From Cyclina sinensis (lineage: Eukaryota > Mollusca > Bivalvia > Venerida > Veneridae), in the NCBI GenBank assembly GCA_012932295.1, contig JAAONU010000017.1:3534001-3598000 (forward strand): DNA of 64,000 nucleotides. The letters are read 5' to 3'. The translations under genes were made by a program, and so were the position numbers. The first letter of the stretch is position 1, and the number at the start of each line of letters is the position of its first letter. The notes beneath the pieces are model-generated. The model worked only from the letters and a program-made list of their open reading frames with translations, made no database searches and was not told the origin of the DNA. Shown here piece after piece: positions 48,471 to 61,680 of the stretch.

Positions 48471-51400
48471 ATTTTAGTTATTCAAACACAGTTCAATGGT
48501 TATATATTAAAATCTATTAATAATTTTGACTGTATTTATATTTTTTCTAACTGAAACTGCAACCTTAATTATGGCTCTTATATTTTCTTCCTGCAAAATG
48601 TCGTTCATCAAAATATTGACTGGTTCTTATATTCAAAGGGTCGCTTAGCAAATAATTAAAGATAATTATTTTCATCTTTTCATTTCTAATCATAAATCTA
48701 ATTTTATGCTTACTGAAAACGGCAGGACGCACACTTTTAATGCTAAAAGGCTATAATGATAATAAACCGTTACATTTTGATACCAGCAATCTGTGATTGT
48801 GCAAAAATGCATTGAAACAACTTTGTAATCAAATACATTTTGAAATTGCTTTGACCGTTTGTTTTTATTTTGATACGGCTTTGAATAAGAAAACTGAAAT
48901 TCAAGAACTATAATACTGAGACGAACACGAAATTACAGAAAAAAAATTATCAAAAAAGCGTTAAATCAATGTAGCTAAATACTGATTCGTCAAAACATGA
49001 AAACAAACAAAAACGCACCTATTTTCTAAGCAGCAAGAACTTGAACCAGAAAATGATTTGTCAGAACAAATTCGTTAATTAACCAAACAAAGCCACTGCA
49101 ATTAGTAATAAACCAAAGAAATGTGAGAAAGAAATAGCCATTACTACTGTTGAAATACTGAACAGCATATGGAATTTTAAACTTTTCCAAACGTATTCAT
49201 TTACCTAATGATACAGAGTGATAATTATTTTTAACATCTAACTTTTGTGTAAACGCTCATTATAAATATTGTAACTGGAATCAACGTAATCTAAGGTACT
49301 ATTCTGAATTGTTTATCAGCAAAGAGAAAAAAACTAATTAACCAGGATAAGGTAACAACAAATAGACTGTATATTTCCATTAGAAAATAGATTAGATATG
49401 GTATTAGTTTCCTTATTTACTTTTAATCTCTGGGGAAATTTCTCCCTTAACTGATTTCGAACAACGCTCAACAGAAATAGTTACAATATGTAATGTAGAT
49501 TGATATTAATTTCAAACGTCTGCATAAATCGCTAGGCCTTCTTGTTAGCTCTTGTTAAACAAAGTGTCTGTCTTGCGAAGTGATAAATACCAAGTAAGGT
49601 TCAGTTTAAGGGCCAGTAAGACGTACTTTTGTCTCGTGTCATTTAATTTTGTATGACCGCCGTTTGGAACTGATTTATGTCATTTTTATCACATATGAAG
49701 CAACCACGAAGAACAACAGACACAATGATAATGAAACCAAATAAAAAAACATAAAACAATTTGGTTATCTTCAAGTTCTGATAAACATACACAAATATTA
49801 AGTGATGCAAATATTGCTCTTTCAATTGCATTATGTGTTTTAAATGATAAAAACTTCATACTTCAAAGCTTGATTGTCAGGCATTTGCTTCTCCAGATCA
49901 ACGTAGCTGAACGCCTTCAATTTCTGCATTGTATAATTCCAGGGAATTTAAATGAAGGCTTTTCTTATTAAATCAAAAAGGTTATTCTAATATGCTAAAA
50001 CCTTTGAAGAGACAATGGAAGTTAGTCTATGAATAGCTTGTTTGAAATACATGTAATCAAACTGATTACATTTCTACTCACTCTTTAGTTGTGTCACTTC
50101 ACTTTTGTTTTCTTAAACCCTTGGGAAATCATTCGCCGTTTACGAATTCAACCATACAATAAGTGATGTTACTTTCTTTTTAAATAGATAGTTACAAATT
50201 TAAAGTTCAATGCAATTATCCAGAAAATGGGCCACCAATGCCTTACTCAATTATCTTCGCGACAACGTCTGTGGCAAACTGACAAATGTGGACGCGTGAC
50301 TACGAACAAGATAATTTCAGTGAAAAAAAGAAAGAAAAAGTAGCAGCCGATGTCAGCAATCAGTTTGCTTTACCATCTGAAATCTTCACCTTTAGTACAG
50401 TAAGCGAATACTTTTGTCTTTAAAACAATGTCGATCTTTCATTACAAACGGACCCTCTAGCTTTGACTTTAGTTTAATAGAATGCAGAAATATTAAAGTT
50501 TGACGGCAAATAAACACAGTTGTTCAGAAACACTATTTTTTTCTGTAGGCAGGACAGATTTGCATCTGAATAAACATTAGATAAGATCGTTGGCACAATT
50601 ATTTCTAGTTATTTGTTGGCATATTTAAGTCTCTTTGTATCGTTAAAACTATGCTCTCAGATAAATTTTAGCTTTTGGCATTCAACGCTGTAAGAACAGG
50701 TCACGCGCTATTTCTAACCAGGTTTTCAACGACCTCCCTCATTTTGGCATTGCTTTCAGTTTAATCGGGATCAACGAGTCGCTGAATATAACTAAAAGAA
50801 TAATTTTTTGATTTCCGCTCAATGATTTATGTTACATTTTGGCCTATTATTTTAAGAAGTAATAGTAATGTAGCACGAATAATTACCTCACTTGAGATTG
50901 TGGTAATGGTTACTTTGATTAAGTGTTAGCTCTCTGTTATTAAAAATGAATTTTTGATTTTCACTCAATATTTTCAGTTACACTTGGCCTATTGTATTAA
51001 GACTTGATTATAAAGCAGTATATATAATATCCTCACTTGGGATTACTTTAGGGATCATTGCAGGATAGGTCAGTGATACTAAAATAGATTTTAGGTTTCT
51101 GCTCAATGTCTTAAGTTACAATTGGTTTACTATATTACGACTTGGTTATGTGGTGGCATATATTATTACCTTATTTTTGATTGCTTTTGGATTAACTGTG
51201 CTCAAAGGATAAATCACTTTTAATAAATATTTTTGGTTATTGATTATTGATACAAAATCTTAGGCTTAAACTAAATGTCGAAGTTAAATTTAAAAGAATA
51301 CCAAAGCTGAACGATGCCAAAAAATATAAAAAAGGTAAAAGGAATATAACGCTATGTAAAAAAGAAAGAATGATGTTAAATTTTTAAAAACGTACAAAAC

Positions 51401-52801
51401 TAGTGAAGTACCTTATCTTAAATTTTTATAGACGTTATCTAACATTTTGCTTAATTTCTAAACATACTTTTTTGAATGACTCCAGCTACGTTTGTTATCT
51501 CTGTAGAGATATTGTGCATGTGAAGATCATTGTACTTTGGAATACCAAGAAAACGAATTTCGATATCTCTATTTATTTCTGATATTGTCTCTCTCTAAGA
51601 TTGAAAGAATTAAGGCGTGCCTTCGCTGGACAGATTAAACAGGTTAAATAAACCCTCAGACATACATAATTTCTTAAGATCATGTCTTTGAACAAGATGG
51701 GACAAAGCCTCGAACATTTTTGTTGGTGTTAAGAAAGTGTTGAAATGCATGCATATAAACAAACATGTGGAATAATAGAGTCATTTGCACGAAAAAGGAT
51801 ATTGCACACAACAGTGAGAATTCTGATTTGCTGCGGAAAATAAAACTTGGAAAACACTTCGTTCAAACTTGGATATCAAAATCAGGACCTGAAATCCATC
51901 CATAGAAATGGTTTCTAGTTCTAAATTTTATCATGTAAAAACTGCCATTATGTAATCTGATCTGTCCATAGAAATAATTTGTTGCTCTAAATTTTATCAA
52001 ATTCATTAATGAAAACGTTGCTACTAATGTAATAACTTCTCTAGCTTGGTTTCTTTGTTTTTGTTTTTTGGATAACACATGTTATTATTAGAGGTTTTCA
52101 AACAAACATCAATTTAAATACACAGAGGATGAAATTTGTTTCAAAGCTTCACAACAAAGTCACACAACACCTTCAGAGACTTTGAGCGTGTAAGAAATCA
52201 ATGCTATCTTTGAATTTTCATTGGCATAACATGTTGAGGCATTATTGTTCTAGATAATGTTCGCTTGACTTGCATTTATGAGAATTTTATTACATCACCA
52301 CGGTGATTGAAATCATGTTTCCTAATAATTTTGTTATCTAATACTTTTAAGTGTCCTTTCATCTTTCTAGGGAACTTTCGATGCAAAGACGTAATAGATT
52401 TATGTCGGGGGGAGGGACTTTGGTTTTTGGAAAGGTCGCTATGAAATGTTTGAATTAATTGAATTTATTTCTTTTTCAGAATGGTTTTACTGTTTAAATT
52501 ACCAAATTCTCCAGACTTAAATTTATACTTAATCTAGAAATATGATATCGATCAATTTTGATTCCTAATACTCAGATTTCGAGTCAATACGTGCGAATAC
52601 TACAGCAATCTGTAATCGTTTTTGTTGAAAACCCTGATGTTGTTTTAAAATTGTTCAGATATGGGAAAAGGGAATAGCTTCAAAAAAGTCATACCTGAAG
52701 AAAACATTCGATGATAGTTATATCTATATAAATAAAAATAATGCAGACCTTGATATTAATTTCATGAAACATCCCTTTGTAAAACAAAGTGGGAAAATCA
52801 T
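48471..52801. other. no gene; two weak copies of the promoter-like module
   Basis: AT-rich. GGGGAAATTTCTCCC at 49432-49446 and TTGGGAAATCATTCGCCG at 50121-50138 resemble the module copies at 53.9 and 58.6 kb. A stretch near 52193-52255 (ATCAATGCTATCTTTGA, AACATGTTGAGGC) resembles 59599-59645. Confidence 0.45.
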
Positions 52802-53080
52802 ATCAGGAGAAACCACAGTAAAAACACAGCCTCTCTACAAAGTCAAAAAGTAGAGGAAAAGATAGCATCAATTCATTTATAGATCAATTTAAAAAAGACA
52901 TCACAAACAATTAACGAAAATCTGAACCTGAGCGGTTACCGCCTTGGACCGGTCAGTGGCAAAACGTTTGCCACCTGGGGTTTAAACCAGGTTCTAGGGT
53001 GCACCAAGCTCTCACTTGCCTAAACAGGTTATGATAAGAACAAACATGAACAAGCTGTGTTGGTGAATTAACTCACTCGA
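52802..53080 (+). repeat. dispersed SINE-like repeat, copy 2
   Basis: Direct match to 29636-29904. It keeps a clearer GGTTTAAACC core (52980-52989), part of a box-B-like sequence on the minus strand. Confidence 0.6.
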
Positions 53081-53879
53081 CAATGTTGCATGCAAAAAAA
53101 CACACAAATATATAAACGTAAAAAAGCTAAAGGCATTGCAGGGTGAAAAAGGTAGAGACTCAATGACCTTACTGAGACCAAAGCACTTTGAGTGAAATCA
53201 GCAAGAACACGATGTAAGAATGTTTGATGTATAAAACGTTGGCTTTAAACAAGGCGTAAGAATACAATTGCAGTGTAAATTTGAAATGTGCTGTTTTAAC
53301 TGTTACAGTAACCTTTTCCATTATTTCATACCTAATATGGTTATACACATTTTTAAGCTGATAGTGTAATTTCCTTAGAATCGCACCTTATTTTATCACT
53401 GAGTGCTAAAATTACTTTAAAGTTTATTTTATTAATGTTATCATATAAAGTAAATTTTCATTTAATTTACATTCAATACCACAGTAAACTTTACAAAATA
53501 GGAATTAAGTTAAATTTTGAAGTACGTTCGTTAGGAAACAACATGTCTAGTCCAATCAAGACTATGTGTTCTTAAATAATGCAACAATAATGCAATTATG
53601 ACTGAAAACATCTTAAAAGTATTTAAACAAAGTGTTTATTTCATGTACTTAGACAGTTGTTAGTTTGAAATCAAAGGATAGCAATTTGAGAATATTTTGT
53701 TCTTAATTTTCAAATCTTTAAATTTCCATTGTCTAAGCTTTTTGTATTACAAACCATGTTAACTTCGGACAGAAACAAGCTCAGTTCTAACCGAGACAGA
53801 CAGAAAAAATAAACCTTAAAGCTAATTTTTCATGATAAAGCTATTAAGACACATCAGTCTATTTAACTTTATTCTAGTT

Positions 53880-54055
53880 ATCATATTTCAATTCCTTTTC
53901 AAACCGAGCCAATACATATTTCCTCTCAGGGGAAATCATGCCACCCGTTGTGTCGCTATATAAGTGTTAAACGGCAATTTATAAACGTAAACATACACAT
54001 TTGAATGTCAGCTGAGAGGACAGAGAATGGTTTGCTGTCTAGATGTCTAACCAAT
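53880..54055 (+). promoter_or_regulatory. promoter-like module, copy 6 (best preserved)
   Basis: GGGGAAATCATG at 53929-53940 resembles a kappa-B site; TATATAAG at 53957-53964 is a good TATA box. ATGTCAGCTGAGAGG starts at 54005, about 41 bases after the TATA box. An 83-codon frame starts at that ATG and ends at 54256, but it is not conserved in the other copies. Function as a promoter is inference. Confidence 0.4.
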
Positions 54056-54256
54056 GTGACGCTGAGTAGTTTGTCTATGCCAAAGCATTGTGTTTATCAT
54101 CATTTATTTGACAATTTATTTATAAGCACTGAGCTTAGAGTTGGATATATACGTATACAAATATGTGCTTATAAACAGACCAAGGGCTTAAGGATCCATG
54201 CTTGCTATGAGGATTGGTTGACGTCAACTGACAGATTTTTTTTTGGTCTGAACTGA

Positions 54257-56794
54257 AGGTATCTCCTAATAATATTGCTTCTCGTCTATTAATATTCCAA
54301 ATCCCTTACTTAAATATAATACTATAATCATTCTAATGCAAAATTATTAAACAAACCAATGTTCAAGACGTTTTGATTTCAAATATCGCCTTTGATACAA
54401 ATGGAGAAATCAGTCTATGAGTCATCTACTGTTTGAATGAGTTTTCCTATTTCTTTTCCTAAGTATTCATTCATACATTCCTTTCAGTGCACTGTTAGAA
54501 GAGTGACATCCCTGTTTTAATATATAAATTAGTTTATTTACAGTGTGCTTTCTGAACTGTTAAATGGGTATCGCTGTTCTGACTGAAACACGCGGCAAAG
54601 GTAAACATCATTGTTGCTTGTAATTTTTTATTCGAAAAGGTTTAATTTTCATCTTTTTCGTGTGACTTTTACAGCTGCTGTTTATTTTCAGGCAATTGGT
54701 AAAATGTGGTTGTGAGATTATACTGTTTCGGTACATTTCTTGTCGGTGCATTTATCTGAAAGCAGACGTCAAAAAATTAAAAGTTATAGAATTATAGAGC
54801 ACTAGTAATGGTTATTCACATATTAAGCGGCGAAGTAAAAACCATTTGATGACAGACATGTCATTTAAAAATGCATTTTTCAGTTAGTATCTTCGAAAAT
54901 AAATTGCCATGTAGTCGAGAAATTTTATGATGGCACTCTTTCTAAAATGTATTTATCATGATATATTTTTGCTTGATTACCTGGATTTTGGTTTTGCAAA
55001 AACTTTATTTGTGAGGTTTATTTCGAAACCAAGACAGATTCCATCCGTCTCCTTGATTTTTGCCTCTTAATAAAACAAGCGTTATCACGTACACACATTA
55101 AATGCCATCCAGTTGTTTGCATTATCAATGCTTCTGTTTTGACTGCCTTTATAGATATTGTGCTAGTGTGTGCTAGACGTGGAGTGGTAATTCGTTTTTC
55201 AGTCTTCCAGATTTGTCTATGAAACAGCTATATTTATTGTGTTCGTGAACGATCATAAGCAGTTTTATGCTCATATCCGGGCGGAGCCATACTAAAAGCA
55301 ATTGACGTTCACTTGTTGGTTATGTGTGTAAAATATATAAAAGCTAGTAGAAAAGAAGTAGAAAAATAGTCATTAATAGTTGAATTTTATAAGGTTTCTT
55401 AAAATATATTCAATATGAATACCAGACGATGTAATTCAAATATAAGATTTTAAAGTTAGTAATTTGTAACTGCTGAAAAGAAAACTTTCCTTATTCAAGA
55501 AAAAGAATCATGACGGAAAAGTAAACATATAAACAGGGAGATGTTCAAAGGTAATATTTCTACTAAAATGATGATGGTGAAAAAAAAAAATAAAAAAAAT
55601 GCTGACGTTCCGAATCCAGCTTAAAATATATCAAAGCAGGCTAATTCCATGAAAACAGTATGTTTAAGCAGTGTGACATAACGTGCTTATTGTTTTTTTG
55701 TTTCTTCGTGAGGTGTATCTGTTGTTTTTGTGCCTTTTAATTTTCTAACTGACTTGCATTTGAGAAGTAGAATTTAGGTAAAAATATTGACTCTTACTTG
55801 GTGAGACTATCTCTTCTTTAACCCTTCTCCAACAGGTAAAAGATAAAAAAATGTTGGTATTTTTTTTGTTTCCTAAATAATGCAGTCATATAATAATGTA
55901 CTCCCTTAACTGTCTTGAAAAATAGTCTCTCTTGTTTTTTTATCTCCATTTGAACAGAAAAAAAAGATTTTGGATTATTTCATTGAAGATTTTGGAGTTG
56001 CCTTATAAATTGGCTATAACATTATCTCATATATGGCACGATGATTATAAAACTATTGTTTTTTTTAGAAATACATGTATCATTTCTTTATAGCTTAATG
56101 AAAAATGATCAGGTTACACTAGGACAAATATTAAGATTAGTTAAGAAAACGACATTATATGTAAAAAAACAAATTTTTAAACTTGGACTAGACCAATAAC
56201 ATTTATATTTTAGAAACTAGGGATGTTTTAGGGAAATAACTGTTAATTGATTGAAATGGCCGACCAATTGACCTACTTAAAACCTGCTGATAATACCAGT
56301 TTGACTGAGTGTAAATGTTTCTGTCGTGTTGGAAGAAAATTGAGTTAGTTTAGTCCACACATTTCTGGGACAATATCATTTAAATATTTAATGAAGGCAT
56401 CCAGCCTTTTTCAGCTGATGGCTTGGAGAATCTTTTTGTATCCATAGAGTAATGAAAAGGGACTAAAAGATACTGAAGTCGTGTTCACTGTTTTTCCCGT
56501 GAAAGTGAAGTTTTACAAAAGCAATGTAGAATTGATTAAGGCCACATAAAGGGGTTTGTTTTGAGTTACTCTTTTAAAAACTTGCATAAAAGTGTTGTGA
56601 GGAAACTCAGGTTCATGACTGATTTTTGTTTTAAATGCATAAGATTATTTGAAATGTTATCAGTGATTATATAGGTAAAGAGAACAACATTTTGGGTGGT
56701 AGTGTTTTTGTTGGTCAAATGTTATTATTCAACTGAAAAAAAGTGGTTGACCTATACATCTGAATTAATACGAAACACAATGTCCTGTAGCGCC
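54257..56794. other. no gene seen
   Basis: AT-rich, with no named repeat. Confidence 0.5.
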
Positions 56795-57125
56795 TAAGGG
56801 CTACCTAGGCCTATTGACCTACTTCCTTGGTTTTGCAGCTACTGCATTGAAATTTGTACTATATAAATTTGTAAATTTGTTAACAGATTTCAACTTTTAC
56901 CTCGATCAATATTGACCTTCTGACGTACTATCTGTTTTTGAAGTTTGTCTATAAAATGTGTACCATAAGTGCAGTTTTTCGTTTAGATTTTAATTCCAAC
57001 GTTTGACGAATTTTACCTTGACCTATTTCTTGTTATCTAAGTTGCAGCAATGAAATTTAAACTACATGCATTACTTTGCTTTGCACATTTCAACTTTCAC
57101 TTTGAGCAAGCATGACCATGTTGTG
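56795..57125. repeat. degenerate two-unit dispersed repeat
   Basis: ATTGACCTACTTCCTTGGTT with GCAGCTACTGCATTGAAATT is echoed about 210 bp later by CTTGACCTATTTCTTGTTAT with TGCAGCAATGAAATTTAAAC. It is of the same general class as the other TGACCT-rich repeats here. Confidence 0.5.
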
Positions 57126-57424
57126 CATTTTTTTGCGCTACATCCGTGCAATTTAGACCAGTTGGTGATCAGGTGGTCAGGTAAGGAACTTGGCATCAAG
57201 TGAACATAATTTTGGTTTCCTGAGTGTTGTGTACTTTAGCTTAAGGTCTTTCATTGGCTTTGCTGTTTAAAGCAATGGTACTCATGCGAGCAGTATAAAC
57301 CATCGTGGCCCTCTAATTTAAACGCCATTGCTTGGCATTTTATCAAAGAAAAGAAAATTGAAGTTGTTCCTTGATGAATAGCTATACTTAACCGAATGAT
57401 TTATACCCACAAATAAATCTTACG

Positions 57425-57480
57425 TCAGAATTAATAATATTAATCTTGATGGAATTTCGATTTGAAGCATATGACAGACA
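57425..57480 (+). repeat. short local duplication, copy A
   Basis: ATCTTGATGGAATTTCGATT with a following TTGAA-CAT matches 61636-61664 in the same orientation. Confidence 0.5.
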
Positions 57481-58064
57481 GTTTTATTCCAGTATTTCTG
57501 ATTTGTTACATAACGTGATTTATTGACGAAGCCTTTAAAATTTGTGAATATATCATTAAATTATTACGAAACGGGTTTTCAGGTTACCATTCGATAGAAA
57601 AACAGGACAGAATAAATAAACCATTCATATACTTTTATAAAATTTTATTATAATTCAGATACAAATTGTAATGATGTTGAAACTATGAAAGTTATATAAT
57701 GGTTTGTGGATTTTCTGAGTTTGAAGATGCACTGGTTTTTGAATTACTCAGGCAACGTTTTGAAAAATATCTTTGGAATTCTATTTGTTGCAATTCAATT
57801 TCTCTTCAAAACTATGACTGATTATCGCAAAAAGGTCTTTGTGTTTTTTTTCTTTCATTCTACTTTGCCGAAGAATAGCAGTTCATAGCGAAACATTACA
57901 TCTAAGTATGGCTAAATGAATATTTCATAAAAAAGGAAAAGAATACATAAAAACATGAGTTGATCCATGAAAATGTAATGGAACTATGTTTCGTATTACT
58001 TCTTATGTAGAGTTCATTTCAATTTTTAAGAAAACTGGAGATATAGTTAACTACACAATATTTC

Positions 58065-58385
58065 TTGTAGTTTTATACGAATGTTTTACACCCAAGGGCA
58101 GATAATTCCATAATGCAGGTATCGATGCTAGAAAAAAGTCTCTTTCTCCTTCTCTTCATGTAGATAATTTGTAACAAGTTTCATTTCAATTGGTTAAAAA
58201 CTGCTGCAGGTGAAATAATCCGCACAAGAATTAGCTTACGGATATGTACAAGGGCAGAGAACTCCAGAATGCATGAGCCGACCTTCGCGAAAAAAGTCAT
58301 GCAGGAGGAGACTAGAAATTCTTTACGGACAGTCGGACAATATACGCCAAACCATTACACATCCCCTCGGCGAAGGCAGTATGTT
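58065..58385. repeat. bivalve-type dispersed element fragment
   Basis: Two diverged units begin CAAGGGCAGATAATTCC and CAAGGGCAGAGAACTCC. GTTTCATTTCAATTGGTTAA lies between them, and the element ends in TTACGGACAGTCGGACAAT followed by CATCCCCTCGGCGAAGG. Confidence 0.6.
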
Positions 58386-58544
58386 TAATGTAGATATTTC
58401 ATAAAATATTGCTAAAACAATTCATGTAATCATTGTATTTTCTGTAGTTTCTTCCTCAAGGACACATAATCTCATTGCCTACGACGGAAATAAAATCCAA
58501 TTCGAACAATAGATGTTTGCAGCATGGATCAATCAGTTTTACTT

Positions 58545-58715
58545 GTCTTGTTGACATGTTTCAATTACTCTTCTAATTGAGCTAATACTTACATTCCCTT
58601 GGGAAATCTTGCTACCCACTACAATAATCTTACATTCTAAATAGCAATTCCTTTGCGTAAAAAAGATAAATGTCAGGAAAGGAAGTAAAGAAGTTGACTA
58701 CCTAGATGTATTATA
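58545..58715 (+). repeat. promoter-like module, copy 7
   Basis: Matches copy 6 upstream (TTTCAATTACTCTTCTAATT, GAGCTAATACTTACATT), then TTGGGAAATCTTGCTACCCA at 58599-58618, GCGTAAAAAAG in the TATA position and ATGTCAGGAAAGG at 58670. Confidence 0.55.
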
Positions 58716-60309
58716 ATTATGTCTCCGTTTTGCGGTGTTTCACCTTCCTAATTAATAACAACCAATGGAGGACTTACGTTGGGTTGTTTTCATTTTTTTA
58801 CCCAAGGACTTTTTAACGATACAGAAAAGTGACTTAGTTAAAGATCTAGTCTCTCTTGCAAAGATAAAGCATTCTATAATAAAAGGATTTTCATCAGAAA
58901 GTATAATGAACGTTGGATAATCGTTTATGATTATGCAAAATTAGATTTGCCTAATGTCTCGTGATTACCCGCGTGACCGTAGCTTTTTGCATTCAGTTAA
59001 TATTTCATCAATTTAGTGACAACGTTGATATTTCCTGCAAATTGATAATATATGGCAATGTTTTAAACTGTTAGAAAAAAAGTTCGTTAGAAGCGCCGTT
59101 GTAACATTTGTGTAAAACGTTTGATTTATTATAGTTAATCTTTGTAAATGAACCTGGATCTTAAAATCCAAATTACAAACAATATCTGTATTATATTGTG
59201 CAAACAAGTGTTGCATAAACAAGTTACAGTTCTGTGCTTGCATTGGCCCTGTTCCCCTCTACATATCTTTTTCTTTGTGCTGGAACATTTAGTAACTTGT
59301 AAAAGAGTTACGAGTGTCTTTGTTGATAACACAAAAACTGTACACAATAAGCCATAGCGATTGGATATTTGTTAAATGGTAGTAAACAGAATTCGGATGA
59401 AATAATTATCCTTAAGCCTGTAAAAGGATCCATATTTTTAATGACATTCTTCTTTCATAACGTATGCCGCTCTTCTCCTTTGATCTTTTCTCCATTCTTG
59501 CAATATCTTAATGTACTGCTTGATAAAAAAACCCACTGTTGTTTAACATCAGCGTTACAAAGACGAAAGCAACAATTAAGATAGTTTAGAAGACTCAATC
59601 AATGGTATCTTTGAGTTTGAACGAGCAGGACATGTTCAGGCTATAATTATTTCAGTTACTGCATGCATGATATGCATTTATTGCAGCTTTAAAGAATAAA
59701 ACTGAGACATTGCAGACAAATGTAACCATTGAATGACAAAATGTTTGATATATCACCTAAATAGGTTTAGAAACTACATTTATTGCCATGGAAATAATTA
59801 AATTCTTTCGTATTTTGTATCAGAATTTTTTTTTGCCTTTTGCGAAGCAAGTAAATGATCTTTTATTACCACATTTGTCCTTATCTGAAAGTTTTATTGT
59901 AATATGGTTAACTTTTGATTTTCTCCTTTGATGAGGAATTCACAATCTGTTACATAATATTTCAGACCAAAATAGAAATGAGAATGGTTTTCTTATTTTT
60001 GTTTTGTATGTTTTCAAAAACAGTGTTTATTCAATCGAAAAAAAAAATACATCACACAATGAGATTGTTATGTGAGTGTAATGTGCTCAATAAAACGATA
60101 ACATTAAATGACTTTCTAGGGCATAATTATAATAACTAGTGGGCGCAATTAAAGCAATTTTACATTTAAGTTTAAAAAAATATATATAAAAAGGGGGGAA
60201 GAGAAAAAGGTCAGGAGGCGCAATTAAAGCAGTTTTTATTTAAATTTCTATCTTAGGCAAAAACAACATAAATAACAACAAACACAAGACAAAAGCAAAC
60301 ACACCACCG
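58716..60309. other. no gene seen
   Basis: AT-rich. ATCAATGGTATCTTTGAGTT near 59599 is a short direct match to 52198-52217. Confidence 0.4.
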
Positions 60310-60340
<31 letters not shown>

Positions 60341-60342
60341 AA
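60310..60342. repeat. C21 followed by A12 homopolymer block
   Basis: Twenty-one C (60310-60330) directly followed by twelve A. Homopolymers of this size are also where assembly errors occur. Confidence 0.9.
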
Positions 60343-60384
60343 CAACAACAAAAAAAAACTGATAAATTATAACCTATTACCAAA

Positions 60385-60505
60385 GACAGTCAAACCGGTT
60401 TACTTATCTGTTCAGCACATAATTATCAATTGTTTCCAAAACTAATCTCAGGGGAAATTATCTGGTCTACTGCGGCGGTGTATAAAAAAGCAATGAATGT
60501 CAGTT
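60385..60505 (+). promoter_or_regulatory. promoter-like module, copy 8
   Basis: GGGGAAATTATC at 60451, TATAAAAAAG at 60481-60490 and ATGTCAGTTGA at 60497. The region between TATA and ATGTCAG is shorter than in copy 6. Promoter function is inference. Confidence 0.4.
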
Positions 60506-61006
60506 GATAATCATTATCACGTAATTTGAAATGTCATTTTAAAAGGATGTTGAATAGATTTTTTTTACACATGTAGTAAGAAAATCTGCACTTTGTTGTT
60601 TGAATTAAGATATAGACATGCAAAATTATAGAAATACCAAAGGAAATTTGATGATAAATGATGACAAGGTAACTTAAGGATTTTGTTGTAAAGTTGTAAT
60701 GAAATCTGTTGCAAAATTCATTGCCGTGTGTTTAAGAAATGTTCAATGTGTATCACAATGGTAAACATGCTAACAAAACTGATAAAGGTTCATTGACTTA
60801 TCTTTCCATTTTTGTCTTTTCAAAGTCTGATGAAAAAGTGACTTAAATAAATCATTCCACTCTGTTCTTAAGCGTAACGACCACAGTATATATGCTTAAA
60901 ACCGAGAAAAACAATAGTAATCAAGCCAACCACCAGCAGATACCGAACGACTGATAAAGCAGATATTCATACTATAAAAGGTAATAAAGACTGACATGAA
61001 TAAAAC

Positions 61007-61050
<44 letters not shown>
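61007..61050. repeat. GA dinucleotide microsatellite
   Basis: AGAG repeat of about 44 bp with one AA interruption. Confidence 0.95.
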
Positions 61051-61104
61051 CATTAGGTGTAAATAAGGTGTTAGTTTAATAAGGTCGCCGACACATTAAA
61101 TCAA

Positions 61105-61215
61105 CTGAAAATGATAGAGGAGCAGAAGTCGAGTGGTTACATGGCCGAACTCCCGATCCGGAGGTCGCTGTTTCGAATCTAGCCAGGGTTGAGTCTCCAG
61201 CGACTTTCAACATTC
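61105..61215 (+). repeat. tRNA-derived SINE
   Basis: tRNA-like head at about 61117-61187: GAGTGGTTACATGG as box A, CTCCCGATCCGGAG as an anticodon-stem-like hairpin and TGTTTCGAATCT as box B. A related copy is inverted at 14695-14800. The extended tail (CAGCGACTTTCAACATTCC onward) shows that it is not a plain tRNA gene. Confidence 0.6.
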
Positions 61216-61624
61216 CATACTTTCGGTGCAAATGGTAATGATTCTCTCATTGCTTGTTTCTAAATTTGTATTGTTTTATCTTAAGAACTGATACAGTTAC
61301 GTAAATAATCTATCTATTTTAAAATCGTACGTTCAATTTCAGACACAATACTAACAAGTAACATTTTTTCTTCTAATATTATTCTCAATAACATAAATAT
61401 TGCTTAACACTGAATCAAAAATTATATTTTAATTTAATAAATAGTTTTATTGACACTTAAAATATTCAAAGGAATTTCACGTTTGCTTGTAACTTGATTA
61501 CAAGATCAAATCTAAGTTCTGATACATCATTTGATGATAAATGGATACAAATCAAAACATCAATCGTTCTACAAATAGATGTATTTAATTCAATTATCAA
61601 TATGACTTAGACTTAAATGCCAGG

Positions 61625-61680
61625 ATTGTCATTTTTATCTTGATGGAATTTCGTTTTGAAACATTATCATTATATTAATG
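61625..61680 (+). repeat. short local duplication, copy B
   Basis: Matches 57425-57480 (ATCTTGATGGAATTTCGTTT). Confidence 0.5.

Noticed and set aside
54005..54256. 83-codon ORF starting at the ATGTCAG of module copy 6
   Set aside because: Copies 3 and 7 of the module run into stops within 20 codons, so the protein is not conserved and the ATG is probably incidental.
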